64,000 nt of DNA, from contig JBMOKU010000023.1 of NCBI GenBank assembly GCA_049324315.1, positions 1-64,000 on the forward strand, in the 5' to 3' direction. The notes below the pieces were generated by a model that had not been told where the DNA came from, searched no databases, and saw nothing but the letters and a program-made list of their open reading frames with translations. Position 1 is the stretch's first letter. Each line of letters starts with the position of its first letter. The translations under genes and the position numbers were made by a program. This stretch comes from JBMOKU01 sp049324315. Lineage in GTDB: Bacteria > Bacillota > Clostridia > Peptostreptococcales > Thermotaleaceae. Positions 25,355 to 32,993 of the stretch are shown here, in pieces.

Positions 25355-26653
25355 CTACATCAATCCAAATAATCTCGGTAAAAACAAGCTTATGGATGGT
25401 ACATACGTAATAAGCAGCAACACCGCGATGAGTGCTGCAAAGAATGGCAATAGCGGTCTGATAACTCTTTCAATAGATACCTTTGATACACTGCAGCCAA
25501 CAAATAATACACTTCCTACAGGAGGCGTCATAATTCCGATACATAAATTGAATACCAGCATGATACCGAAGTGCACCGGATGCAAACCGATCTGGGTAGC
25601 AATGGGTAGAAAAATTGGTGTAAATATTAGAACCGCAGGCGTTAAATCCATAAATGTACCTACAATAAGTAATGTAATATTCATAATCAATAAAATGACA
25701 ATCGGATTATCTGAAACTGACATAATTGCACCACTGATGGCTTGTGGAATTCCTGTATATGCCATAATCCAAGACATTGCAGAGGATGCTGAAACCAAGA
25801 ACATAATTACACCTGTAGTAACAGCTGTTTTGATAAGAATATCCTTCATATCTTTCCAGGTTATGGTTTTGTAGATCAAAGATAGAATCAGAGGATAAAT
25901 GACTGCTACAGCTGCGCCTTCCGTAGCCGTGAAAGCACCAAAAACAATTCCCCCGATAACAATTACAATAAGCATTAAGCTGGGAATAGCTTCTAAAAAT
26001 ACTTTGAAACCTTCTGAAAAAGATACCTTGGGAGAAACAGGATAATTATTTTTCTTGGCATAGACATAAGCAATCAACATGGTAGCTAGACCCATCAAAA
26101 TCCCCGGCAAGTAACCGGCAATAAATAGAGCAGATATAGATACGCCTCCAGCCACTAAGGAGTACAGAATAAGTACACCACTGGGCGGTATCAGCATCCC
26201 TGTCGGGGAGGATGCAATGTTTACGGCCGCAGAATAGGCTGGATCATATCCTTCACTTTCCTGAATCGGTGCCATAGTCCCTCCTATAGCAGCCGCTGCT
26301 GCAACGGCTGACCCGGAAAGGGCACCAAATAACATATTTCCAAGTACATTTGCATGGGCCAATGCACCGGGTAATCGTCCTCCAATTACCTTGGCAAAAT
26401 TAACCAGCCTTTTTGCAATGCCGCCATTGTTCATGATATTTCCTGACAGCACAAATAGAGGAACCGCCAATAGGGAAAAGCTATCGATTCCACCGATCAT
26501 CTTTTGCATAGCCGTAAATATCGCCATATCCAAAGGGATTGTCATCATGGCGGTAATCAAAGTGGAAATCCCTATACCCACAGAGATAGGCACACCGATG
26601 CCCAGCTGTATTAAGAAAGAAATAAATAATATTAAAGAGGCCTTTAATGCCAT
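25355..26653 (-). CDS. dctM: TRAP transporter large permease (DctM)
   Basis: The 432-residue membrane subunit of a tripartite ATP-independent transporter, driven by sodium or proton gradients. It has about 12 hydrophobic segments and the family segment GALSGSAVAAAAAIGGTMAP near residue 115, followed by NIASSPTGMLIPPSG. It works with the small subunit and binding protein encoded upstream. Its gene follows dctQ by 57 bases and the GH31 gene begins 19 bases after it. Confidence 0.96.
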   Translation of the reverse strand: MALKASLILFISFLIQLGIGVPISVGIGISTLITAMMTIPLDMAIFTAMQKMIGGIDSFSLLAVPLFVLSGNIMNNGGIAKRLVNFAKVIGGRLPGALAHANVLGNMLFGALSGSAVAAAAAIGGTMAPIQESEGYDPAYSAAVNIASSPTGMLIPPSGVLILYSLVAGGVSISALFIAGYLPGILMGLATMLIAYVYAKKNNYPVSPKVSFSEGFKVFLEAIPSLMLIVIVIGGIVFGAFTATEGAAVAVIYPLILSLIYKTITWKDMKDILIKTAVTTGVIMFLVSASSAMSWIMAYTGIPQAISGAIMSVSDNPIVILLIMNITLLIVGTFMDLTPAVLIFTPIFLPIATQIGLHPVHFGIMLVFNLCIGIMTPPVGSVLFVGCSVSKVSIERVIRPLLPFFAALIAVLLLITYVPSISLFLPRLFGLM

Positions 26654-26710
26654 GGTTCTCTACTCCTTTTATCTCATTTTTGGATGTTCAATCATGCTTG
26701 TTTGAAACCT

Positions 26711-27193
26711 TTAAAGCTTCGTTTCATCTGAAATGCTAAGGTCTTCCCATATGTTCATAATCTGATAAATGACAATAATAATCCCGGAAATAGGTCCAAT
26801 CATGTAGACCAATCCTTTTGAAATACCTAGAATAGGTGTCTTAATGGCCATTGCACCGGATGCCAGTTTGAATCCACCTTGAATCAATACCAATATGGCA
26901 AGGACCAACGTTGCAAAGTCCAGCAGAACACACAGCATCCTTCTAGATTTCCCATTCATTTTTTCTTTTAAGAAAATTAGGGACATATGCTGTCTCGTTC
27001 CAAAAGCATAGGCTGCACCTAGGAATGATGTCCAAATCAAAATAAATCTTACAAGCTCTTCAGTAAAAATACTGGGATTTCCTATAATGTATCGCGTAAA
27101 GACCTGCCATAATACTAAGCCCGTCATAACAACCAATAGGAAAGCTGTCAGATAGACTAGCAAGGTATTCATGATGTTTTTCAGCCGCTCCAT
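26711..27193 (-). CDS. dctQ: TRAP transporter small permease (DctQ)
   Basis: A 160-residue protein with four hydrophobic helices. The conserved segment WQVFTRYIIGNPSIFTEEL near residue 28 is typical of DctQ. The start at 27191-27193 has GGAGGTAATT directly upstream, better than a GTG/ATG a few codons earlier. It is separated from dctP by a hairpin with a U-run. Confidence 0.95.
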   Translation of the reverse strand: MERLKNIMNTLLVYLTAFLLVVMTGLVLWQVFTRYIIGNPSIFTEELVRFILIWTSFLGAAYAFGTRQHMSLIFLKEKMNGKSRRMLCVLLDFATLVLAILVLIQGGFKLASGAMAIKTPILGISKGLVYMIGPISGIIIVIYQIMNIWEDLSISDETKL

Positions 27194-27243
27194 AATTACC
27201 TCCATCTATTTTGTTTTTAATAAACCACGTCTGCTTTATTAAG

Positions 27244-27273
27244 TAAAAACCCTAGCATAAGCTAGGATTTTTT
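27244..27273 (-). terminator. Attenuating terminator between dctP and dctQ
   Basis: On the minus strand a CCTAGC / GCTAGG stem extended by A-T pairs has a 4-base loop and is followed by TTTTT. It lies seven bases after the dctP stop. Partial termination here would give more binding protein than membrane subunits, a common arrangement. Confidence 0.8.
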
Positions 27274-27279
27274 ACTTAT

Positions 27280-28311
27280 TTATTCTAATGCTTTGAAAGC
27301 ATCCAATAATTTTTTCACTTCCGGGGATTCAGTTCCATATTTAGAAAGCATTGGCTCAACAGCTTTACGGAAAGGCTCTTTATCCACCTCGTGGAAAGTT
27401 ACCCCCATCGTTTCACTGGCTTCCTTTTTTGCATCTTCTATGGCTTTGTCCCAAAGTGGCTTATGGTATTCTGTTGATTCAACAGCTGCTTCCTTCACGA
27501 TTGTTTGCTGCTCAGGCGAAAGCGTTTCCCAAACCTTTGAACTGATTACCAATATATCCGGAATCATCGTATGCTCGTCTAAAGAAAAATGCTTTGCCAC
27601 TTCTCCATGCTTACCGTTCGTTAAAGCTGTCTCATTACTTTCAGCTCCATCGATAACGCCTGATTGTAAAGAAGTATAAACCTCACCATATGGCATTCCA
27701 ACAGGTGTTCCTCCCATTACTTCTACCATATCCGTTTGGGACTGGAAGCCCATCACACGAATTTTTACACCTTTTAAGTCCGCTGGTGTTAAGATCGGTT
27801 TTTTCGCTGTATAGAATGATCGAGCACCGGAGTTATAAAAAGTCAAGCCAACAAACCCTTTGTCCATGGTAGACTCATATAAAGCTTTAACTGCATCAGA
27901 TTCCATAGATTTAAAGAAATGGCCTTGATCCGCAAACACATAAGGCAGTGTAAAGGCATTATACCCTTCTGCATAGGTAGTCAATGCTGCTGCAGAAACC
28001 TTCGTCATCGCCACTGCACCTACTTGCAGCTGCTCTAGAACTTCTGATTCTGACCCTAACTGGCCATTTGGATAAATTTCAACTTTAATTTTTCCGGCTG
28101 ATTTTTCTTCAGCTAACCGAGCAAATTCAACCAAAGCTAAATGCACTGTATGTTGTTCATTTAGATTGTGTGCCAGTTTTAGTGTTACAGGCTTGTCATT
28201 CGTCTCATTTCCTCCACTTGCCGCATCTTGTTTACCAGTATTCGTCGCACATCCTACGAATAAGGATAACGTTAACACCGCAATCATAAAAATACTTGCA
28301 ATTTTTTTCAT
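27280..28311 (-). CDS. dctP: TRAP transporter solute-binding protein (DctP)
   Basis: A 343-residue lipoprotein. The signal peptide ends in a lipobox, SLFVGCATN, with the lipid-modified Cys near residue 21. The mature part has the DctP fold: GQLGSESEVLEQLQVGAVAM near residue 87 and a signature KGVKIRVMGF near residue 183. The substrate is probably a hexuronate, judged from the downstream uxaC and uxuA genes. It is the first gene of the operon, with a regulated promoter at 28364-28392. Confidence 0.95.
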   Translation of the reverse strand: MKKIASIFMIAVLTLSLFVGCATNTGKQDAASGGNETNDKPVTLKLAHNLNEQHTVHLALVEFARLAEEKSAGKIKVEIYPNGQLGSESEVLEQLQVGAVAMTKVSAAALTTYAEGYNAFTLPYVFADQGHFFKSMESDAVKALYESTMDKGFVGLTFYNSGARSFYTAKKPILTPADLKGVKIRVMGFQSQTDMVEVMGGTPVGMPYGEVYTSLQSGVIDGAESNETALTNGKHGEVAKHFSLDEHTMIPDILVISSKVWETLSPEQQTIVKEAAVESTEYHKPLWDKAIEDAKKEASETMGVTFHEVDKEPFRKAVEPMLSKYGTESPEVKKLLDAFKALE

Positions 28312-28363
28312 ACTACTATCCCTCCCATAATTTATCTTGCAAAGTGATATGATTTACACCTTT

Positions 28364-28392
28364 ATCTTACATGCTACCATGGTAGTTGTCAA
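28364..28392 (-). promoter_or_regulatory. dctP promoter with built-in palindromic operator
   Basis: On the minus strand -35 TTGACA (28387-28392), a 17-base spacer and -10 TAAGAT (28364-28369). The perfect palindrome CTACCATGGTAG (28374-28385) fills the spacer. A close copy, differing at two bases, lies in the promoter of the gntR gene, so this is the probable binding site of that regulator and binding would block RNA polymerase. Confidence 0.8.
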
Positions 28393-28477
28393 GTAATTTT
28401 AATATACCTGTTTTGACTAAAATTAAAATTTAGACGGATTTAACAGCTATCAGGCATAATAATACAGTTCTCGATAT

Positions 28478-28500
28478 GGTTCAAATCTCGTCTCCGACCA
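28478..28500 (+). other. tRNA 3'-end-like fragment
   Basis: The 23 bases starting GGTTCAAATCTCGTC and ending TCTCCGACCA look like the T-loop, acceptor strand and CCA end of a tRNA, most like tRNA-Pro. The 5' part of the T-stem and the rest of the tRNA are missing. This is the kind of scar left by integration at a tRNA gene. It could be chance. Confidence 0.45.
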
Positions 28501-28552
28501 TTTCAAGAACCTTATTTAAAATCTACACCCAAACTACTTAGTGCGTTGGTTT

Positions 28553-29236
28553 CTACTTAAAATATTCAGGATATCTCTGTTTCAACTCTATTTGCTCTAC
28601 GATCAACTTTTTTAAGTGTTTGGTAATAACATCTTCAGCTTTTTCCTTATTTTTTTCTCTTATAGCTTCTATTAATTCTCCATGCTGGTCAATAGCCTTA
28701 TCCCAGTTGACATCTGCGATGAAGCTTAATAATCTGACCCGTTTATACTGCGTATTTATTTGCTCCATAAATAACCATGCTCTTTCCTTATTGCATCCTT
28801 TGAATATCATCCTATGAAATGCTTCGTCTAGCTCCAGGAATTTATCATATGCCTTTTCTTTAATATATTTCCTTTGAATCTTTAAATTCTCTTCCAGCTC
28901 TTGCAGCAATGCTTCCGGAAAGCTTTCAACAGCCAAGGCTATTACTGATTTTTCTAAGCTTTCTCTAATAAATCGCGTTTCCTCTACTTCTTCTAAATCA
29001 ATATATGAAATATAGGTTCCCCTCTGGGGCAGCACATATAATAAACCTTCTTTAGACAGCTTAATAAATGCCTCTCTAGCCGGTGTTCTGCTTACTTTTA
29101 ACAATTCTGAAATTTCTTTTTCACTGATACGATTACCTGGCTTTATATTAAAATTAATGATATTCTTTTTTATCGTATCATAAACATAATCCCCCACGTA
29201 AATCCCTTCTTTTGGATCTTCTATATCTAATTTCAT
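28553..29236 (-). CDS. GntR-family (FCD subfamily) regulator, probable hexuronate repressor
   Basis: The protein has an N-terminal GntR winged helix with RISEKEISELLKVSRTPARE near residue 40 and a C-terminal all-helical FCD ligand domain with FLELDEAFHRMIF near residue 135. FadR/UxuR-type regulators of this group often respond to hexuronates or their derivatives. The start is unsure. I used the ATG at 29234-29236, but in-frame ATGs at 29248 and 29260 exist and none has an ideal ribosome site. It lies just upstream of the operon it likely controls. Confidence 0.88.
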   Translation of the reverse strand: MKLDIEDPKEGIYVGDYVYDTIKKNIINFNIKPGNRISEKEISELLKVSRTPAREAFIKLSKEGLLYVLPQRGTYISYIDLEEVEETRFIRESLEKSVIALAVESFPEALLQELEENLKIQRKYIKEKAYDKFLELDEAFHRMIFKGCNKERAWLFMEQINTQYKRVRLLSFIADVNWDKAIDQHGELIEAIREKNKEKAEDVITKHLKKLIVEQIELKQRYPEYFK

Positions 29237-29358
29237 CCTCGCTCTCATTCCTTTCCGCATGTTAAAAACAGAAAAGCCAATGAAAAATCATATGATAGAT
29301 GATTTTTCCAGATTTATCGCTTCCCTGTCTGCCGTTTAGACATATATTTATATTCACC

Positions 29359-29388
29359 ATTCTACCATACTAGCACATTCTCCTTCAA
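29359..29388 (-). promoter_or_regulatory. gntR promoter with operator-like sequence
   Basis: On the minus strand -35 TTGAAG (29383-29388), an 18-base spacer and -10 TAGAAT (29359-29364). The sequence CTACCATACTAG (plus strand 29362-29373) matches the dctP operator at 10 of 12 bases and overlaps the spacer and the -10 box, which suggests autorepression. Confidence 0.65.
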
Positions 29389-29448
29389 CTTTCAACTTAC
29401 ATAACCGCAAACAAATAATATATTATTGTACTATACTTCATTTTGACA

Positions 29449-29490
29449 AAAAAGAAAACATCAATCACCCTATAAAGAAAGTGATTGATG
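29449..29490 (-). terminator. Terminator of the acetate-transporter-type gene
   Basis: Perfect 10-bp arms CATCAATCAC (29459-29468) and GTGATTGATG (29481-29490). On the minus strand the stem is followed by TTTTCTTTTTT. It lies 34 bases after the stop of the gene at 29524. Confidence 0.9.
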
Positions 29491-29523
29491 TTGAAGGAAT
29501 ACAAATTATTTTGCTGCTGAAGG

Positions 29524-30141
29524 CTACTTTTTGAAAATACCAAAAGGCTTTCCTACTGGTAGGAACTCTCTTCCAAAATGGGTATTCAACACACAAGCAG
29601 CTGACCCATAAAAACCTACCAGTGAGATCAACAATTCGGAATAAGCTGCCATTTTGTGCATAGGACCTTCCATGATACCGAATGTACTAAGTGACAACCC
29701 GATGAACAGCAAGTCAATAAGAACAAAGATAATGAATAAGACCTTGTTGGTTTCCATTGATCCAATGGTCATAAAGACACTGAAGATCAAGTAGCCAACG
29801 AATGCAACACCCAGCTGATGCACATCGATATCAGCTTTTACTGCTTCGCCAAAGAATCCCAGCTTCATCAACCAGGAAACAGCAACAGCAAACCAAAAAA
29901 ACGCATATCCGCCAAATGCTGTTGTTCCAAAAGTATTGCCCTTTTTTGAATCATTGATACAGGCGAATAATTGTGCAAAACAACCTAAAAAGATTGCCCA
30001 GGGAATGACGAAGGCTACACCTTGTGTGATTCCTAGCTTCTGGGATGACGCTACCAATGTTACCATGGCCAGTCCAAATAAACCGAGAGCGGATGGGTCT
30101 GCATTGGTAATTTTGACATTTTGTGTTTCCATTTGGCTCAT
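29524..30141 (-). CDS. GPR1/FUN34/YaaH family transporter (SatP-like)
   Basis: A 205-residue protein with six hydrophobic helices. The segment NADPSALGLFGLAMVTLV near the N-terminus is a variant of the family's NPxPLGL signature. Members carry acetate or succinate across the membrane, or act as ammonium-linked acetate channels. The start at 30139-30141 has AAGGGGG upstream. A longer frame has no such site. It is its own unit with a terminator. Acetate export or uptake fits an anaerobe but is not proven. Confidence 0.88.
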   Translation of the reverse strand: MSQMETQNVKITNADPSALGLFGLAMVTLVASSQKLGITQGVAFVIPWAIFLGCFAQLFACINDSKKGNTFGTTAFGGYAFFWFAVAVSWLMKLGFFGEAVKADIDVHQLGVAFVGYLIFSVFMTIGSMETNKVLFIIFVLIDLLFIGLSLSTFGIMEGPMHKMAAYSELLISLVGFYGSAACVLNTHFGREFLPVGKPFGIFKK

Positions 30142-30254
30142 AATAAACCCCCTTGTATAATAAAGCATCCTTATAGAAATTATCAAAAAAGACGAATGCT
30201 GTCAAACAATTTATTATGAAATTTGCATAAATAATCATAAATAGTCGATTTATA

Positions 30255-31352
30255 TCATTTTTGATTTTTCTTCTTTTCTTGTCTTCTATTTATCCATTTT
30301 AGTAATGGACCACTCAAACTTACGATATTTAGAGGCGTATAATAGGTTATATGCTTGATTCCCGGCAAACCAATGGCCGTCACCAAAGCATCATATCCAT
30401 TATTTGACATGCGATCATAGGCTTTTCGGAATTCATGAAGATGATTATTGGCTTTGGTAATGTGTTCAATTAGTTGGTCATAGTTATATCCCTTGGCAAT
30501 GGCCCGACCGGCCATTACCCCTGAGGTAATACCGTTTAGTTGTCCAAAACCTAAAAACGGGTCGATTCCCCCTAGCGCCCCCCCTGCAAAATAGATATTC
30601 TTAAGCTGTCTGGGATATACATACCCTGTTTTATGCTTTAATTTAAATTCCTCTAAGATTTTGTAATTCAAGTTTTCCGCATATAAAAACTGCTGCCAAA
30701 AATAATCGATTTGACTTTCCGTTACATCCGTAGCAATTAATATTAGGGATGCCCTGTCCTTATCAAAGGGTGTTAGATAGGCATAGCCGTTCTTACAGTA
30801 ATCCTTGTCGATCCACATCAGCAGGGCATTTGGGTCAAAATCACCTAGAACAACGCCGCCTCGAACATAGGTACTGACCCAATCCTGCCAGCACCCTAAT
30901 TCCTCGGCAAAGTTGGAATTTCCCGTGGCGATCACTACATAATCAAAGCTTTTAGTCAGATCCTTATAGTCTGCCAATGTATTAAAAACGATCTTTGTCT
31001 TTTTTAACTGACTGAACATCTGATTCTTTACATCATTGCTCTCCTTTCCCCGCTGAAAAAAATAGCCGAAATTGCCATGAATCACCGTCTTTTTTCTCGG
31101 GGCATGGTGAACCAAAGAATTTACCGTGGTCAGAGGCTTGATATCAAGATATAAATCTTTATTAAAATATCGAATGGCATCCTTGATGGGTCTGTGTATG
31201 ATCTCCAGCGTTGCTGTCACATGGGGATGCAGTTCCCCAATAACGCTGTTCTTCTCATAGATGACGGGCTTAACACCGTGCCTCTCCAGTTCATGAGCGC
31301 AGGCCAATCCTGCCAATCCTGCTCCTATAATGGCTACTTTCAAGGATTTCAT
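30255..31352 (-). CDS. FAD-dependent oxidoreductase, copy 1
   Basis: A 365-residue flavoprotein of the geranylgeranyl-reductase-like fold. The dinucleotide motif VAIIGAGLAGLACAHEL is at residues 6-22, and the second FAD motif is in GGALGGIDPFLGFGQLNG near residue 265. It is a paralogue of the protein at 32994, with clear similarity along the whole length. The ATG overlaps the stop of the 29-residue peptide gene (ATGA). Its substrate is unknown. The partner membrane proteins suggest a lipid or quinone-like substrate, which is inference. Confidence 0.85.
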   Translation of the reverse strand: MKSLKVAIIGAGLAGLACAHELERHGVKPVIYEKNSVIGELHPHVTATLEIIHRPIKDAIRYFNKDLYLDIKPLTTVNSLVHHAPRKKTVIHGNFGYFFQRGKESNDVKNQMFSQLKKTKIVFNTLADYKDLTKSFDYVVIATGNSNFAEELGCWQDWVSTYVRGGVVLGDFDPNALLMWIDKDYCKNGYAYLTPFDKDRASLILIATDVTESQIDYFWQQFLYAENLNYKILEEFKLKHKTGYVYPRQLKNIYFAGGALGGIDPFLGFGQLNGITSGVMAGRAIAKGYNYDQLIEHITKANNHLHEFRKAYDRMSNNGYDALVTAIGLPGIKHITYYTPLNIVSLSGPLLKWINRRQEKKKNQK

Positions 31353-31438
31353 CTCCCGTATTTATCCAGTATTTTAAACCAAATCAATGTTAATAATCCC
31401 ACGAATGAAGATAAACAAATATAGGTAATCAAACTCAT
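31349..31438 (-). CDS. 29-residue single-pass membrane peptide
   Basis: An ATG at 31436-31438 opens a 29-residue frame (MSLITYICLSSFVGLL...) with a hydrophobic stretch at about residues 3-22 and a basic end, LDKYGR. The start overlaps the stop of the upstream gene by ATGA, and the stop overlaps the next gene's start by ATGA. Double overlap without any spare base argues for real translation and coupling. It may be a subunit that links the membrane protein and the oxidoreductase. No known family was recognised. Confidence 0.7.
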   Translation of the reverse strand: MSLITYICLSSFVGLLTLIWFKILDKYGR

Positions 31439-31887
31439 TGATACAACCCCTTATTCAAAATGACAATGGAAAACCAACTGAACATCGTTATGGAAATAGC
31501 ATTTATTCGTATACTCTCCCACAGGGTCCAATGCACATATTCTACCATCCCTCTTTGTACCAGCATCCATTCCATGGCAGAATATAGTATTGTTAATACA
31601 AAAACATTTAGGACGATCATCCATCTTTTCTTTGGATGATACTGTGCCAGCAGGGCTCCAATAATAAACACAGGTCCCATCGTAAAAAATAGTGAAGAAC
31701 CAAATAAATCAATAATCTTATTATGGATCTGATATTTCCCCCACAGGATGCTTTGATAATCTGTAATCAAAGCAACGATACCTGCAAAAATTCCACACCA
31801 GCCATTTATTTTTAGTTCTTTCCAATCTCCTATCAAAAAAAACAAACCCCAGCTGAATATAAAAAAAATCAGCCAATCCATTGCCAC
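31435..31887 (-). CDS. Small polytopic membrane protein (CBO0543-like)
   Basis: A 150-residue protein with about five hydrophobic helices. It contains GPVFIIGALLAQYHPKKRW near residue 73 and VEYVHWTLWESI near residue 116. The same plan, including the Glu-Tyr-x-His-Trp segment, occurs in the protein at 52994. Related proteins in Clostridium spore formers are annotated as CBO0543 family, with no proven role. It is in the middle of the operon 32350-30255. Confidence 0.65.
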   Translation of the reverse strand: MAMDWLIFFIFSWGLFFLIGDWKELKINGWCGIFAGIVALITDYQSILWGKYQIHNKIIDLFGSSLFFTMGPVFIIGALLAQYHPKKRWMIVLNVFVLTILYSAMEWMLVQRGMVEYVHWTLWESIRINAISITMFSWFSIVILNKGLYQ

Positions 31888-31903
31888 CCCTCATTTCTAT
31901 GAG

Positions 31904-32131
31904 CTAATAAGTAGGACGGGTAGGAAAAATCTTAGATATAATGTTGGGCTTCGTCTGCATCCTTTTAATTTTTTCCTGCAGATTCATGACTGCCCTGGTT
32001 TCGTCATCCCTCAGCTGCACAAACATCTGTCTAACCTCAGGATTGGTGATATGGATGATGCTTTCATTGTAAAACATTTGATTGGCTATACGATAATCCA
32101 ATATATCCTTTAAAATATCCAGATCTTCCAT
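31904..32131 (-). CDS. Small helical protein, ferritin-like or coat-like half-bundle
   Basis: A 75-residue protein made of two predicted helices with a negatively charged first half (EDLDILKDILDYR) and IHITNPEVRQMFVQLRDDE in the middle. It resembles the helical pairs of CotF-type spore coat proteins, but no firm match can be given. I used the ATG at 32129-32131 with GGTAGG upstream. A GTG three codons earlier touches the previous stop. It belongs to the FAD oxidoreductase operon. Confidence 0.6.
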   Translation of the reverse strand: MEDLDILKDILDYRIANQMFYNESIIHITNPEVRQMFVQLRDDETRAVMNLQEKIKRMQTKPNIISKIFPTRPTY

Positions 32132-32140
32132 TAGCTGCAC

Positions 32141-32350
32141 CTACCCCTGTAGATTCATATTAGCAATCATTTCATTGATTAGACGAAGATGATCCTTTGC
32201 ATTTTTTTTAAATTCCTTCAGCAAAGCCTTTAGTTCTTTATTTTCTATCAATTCATAGTAATCCTCATATTTTTTCATCAACAGTTCTTCTCTCTGAATC
32301 GACCTGGCAAAAGTTGTATCCATTAAATGCTTTTGAGATATCTGCTTCAT
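32141..32350 (-). CDS. Small helical protein, ferritin-like or coat-like half-bundle
   Basis: A 69-residue, strongly helical and charged protein with REELLMKKYEDYYELIENKE near residue 20 and KDHLRLINEMI near the end. GAGGTGATCAA precedes the ATG. It opens a minus-strand operon of five genes ending with an FAD oxidoreductase. It resembles small CotF-like proteins of Clostridia, suggesting a sporulation setting, but the role is unknown. Confidence 0.65.
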   Translation of the reverse strand: MKQISQKHLMDTTFARSIQREELLMKKYEDYYELIENKELKALLKEFKKNAKDHLRLINEMIANMNLQG

Positions 32351-32493
32351 TTGATCACCTCACTAATCCCTGTTCGTTTTCCCTTTCAGCCTATTTTGTC
32401 TTATTTTGTCGATAATATTCGAATTGGTCTGTATTTATATTTTCTCTATTGTCTGCAAATATTATTAATAGAATCATGAAAAAGGTGATATAT

Positions 32494-32967
32494 TTGGACA
32501 GAGTTTCATGGACAAAGATATGGTTTTATGGAAGTATACTTATCACGGTCATCGTATGCTTTATCTTACTACATAAAAAAAGAATCAAAGAGCTGCTTCC
32601 TGTGGGCCTTTTTATTGCCACGGTCAATTATACTGTAGAAGCATTGGGACTGCATTTTAAACTGTGGCATTATCCCTTATCCAATCCTGGATATGTACAC
32701 ATCGTCATTCTTTCCAGCTTAGTGTATTTTCCAATGATCAGTATGCTGTTTGCTCAGTATCTTACCCACAGACTAAAAAGAAATATACTTTTGTTGCTGC
32801 TTTTTTTAGGCTTGAATATCATCAATGAAGTCATTACCTTAAAAACCACGGATCTTTTTATCTATGGAGAAAAAATGAATCTATTCATAACCTCTTTACT
32901 ATACTTGGCAGCTTATCTTAGTATTGTGGTTTTTCTCTGCATATACAACAAACTATCTGAAGCGTAA
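32494..32967 (+). CDS. Small polytopic membrane protein (CBO0543-like), divergent module
   Basis: A 157-residue membrane protein with five or so helices. I chose the TTG at 32494-32496 because AAGGTGA lies six bases before it. ATGs at 32449 and 32476 are in frame but have no ribosome site. It has GYVHIVILSSLVYFPMISML near the middle and resembles the membrane protein at 31435 in size and layout. It is followed after 26 bases by the second FAD oxidoreductase. Confidence 0.65.
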   Translation: MDRVSWTKIWFYGSILITVIVCFILLHKKRIKELLPVGLFIATVNYTVEALGLHFKLWHYPLSNPGYVHIVILSSLVYFPMISMLFAQYLTHRLKRNILLLLLFLGLNIINEVITLKTTDLFIYGEKMNLFITSLLYLAAYLSIVVFLCIYNKLSEA

Positions 32968-32993
32968 AACTTCAGTCAAAGGAGTATCCTATT

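Noticed and set aside
28441..28500. A complete tRNA gene
   Set aside because: Only the 3' portion fits. The T-stem does not close and no anticodon or D arm is present upstream.
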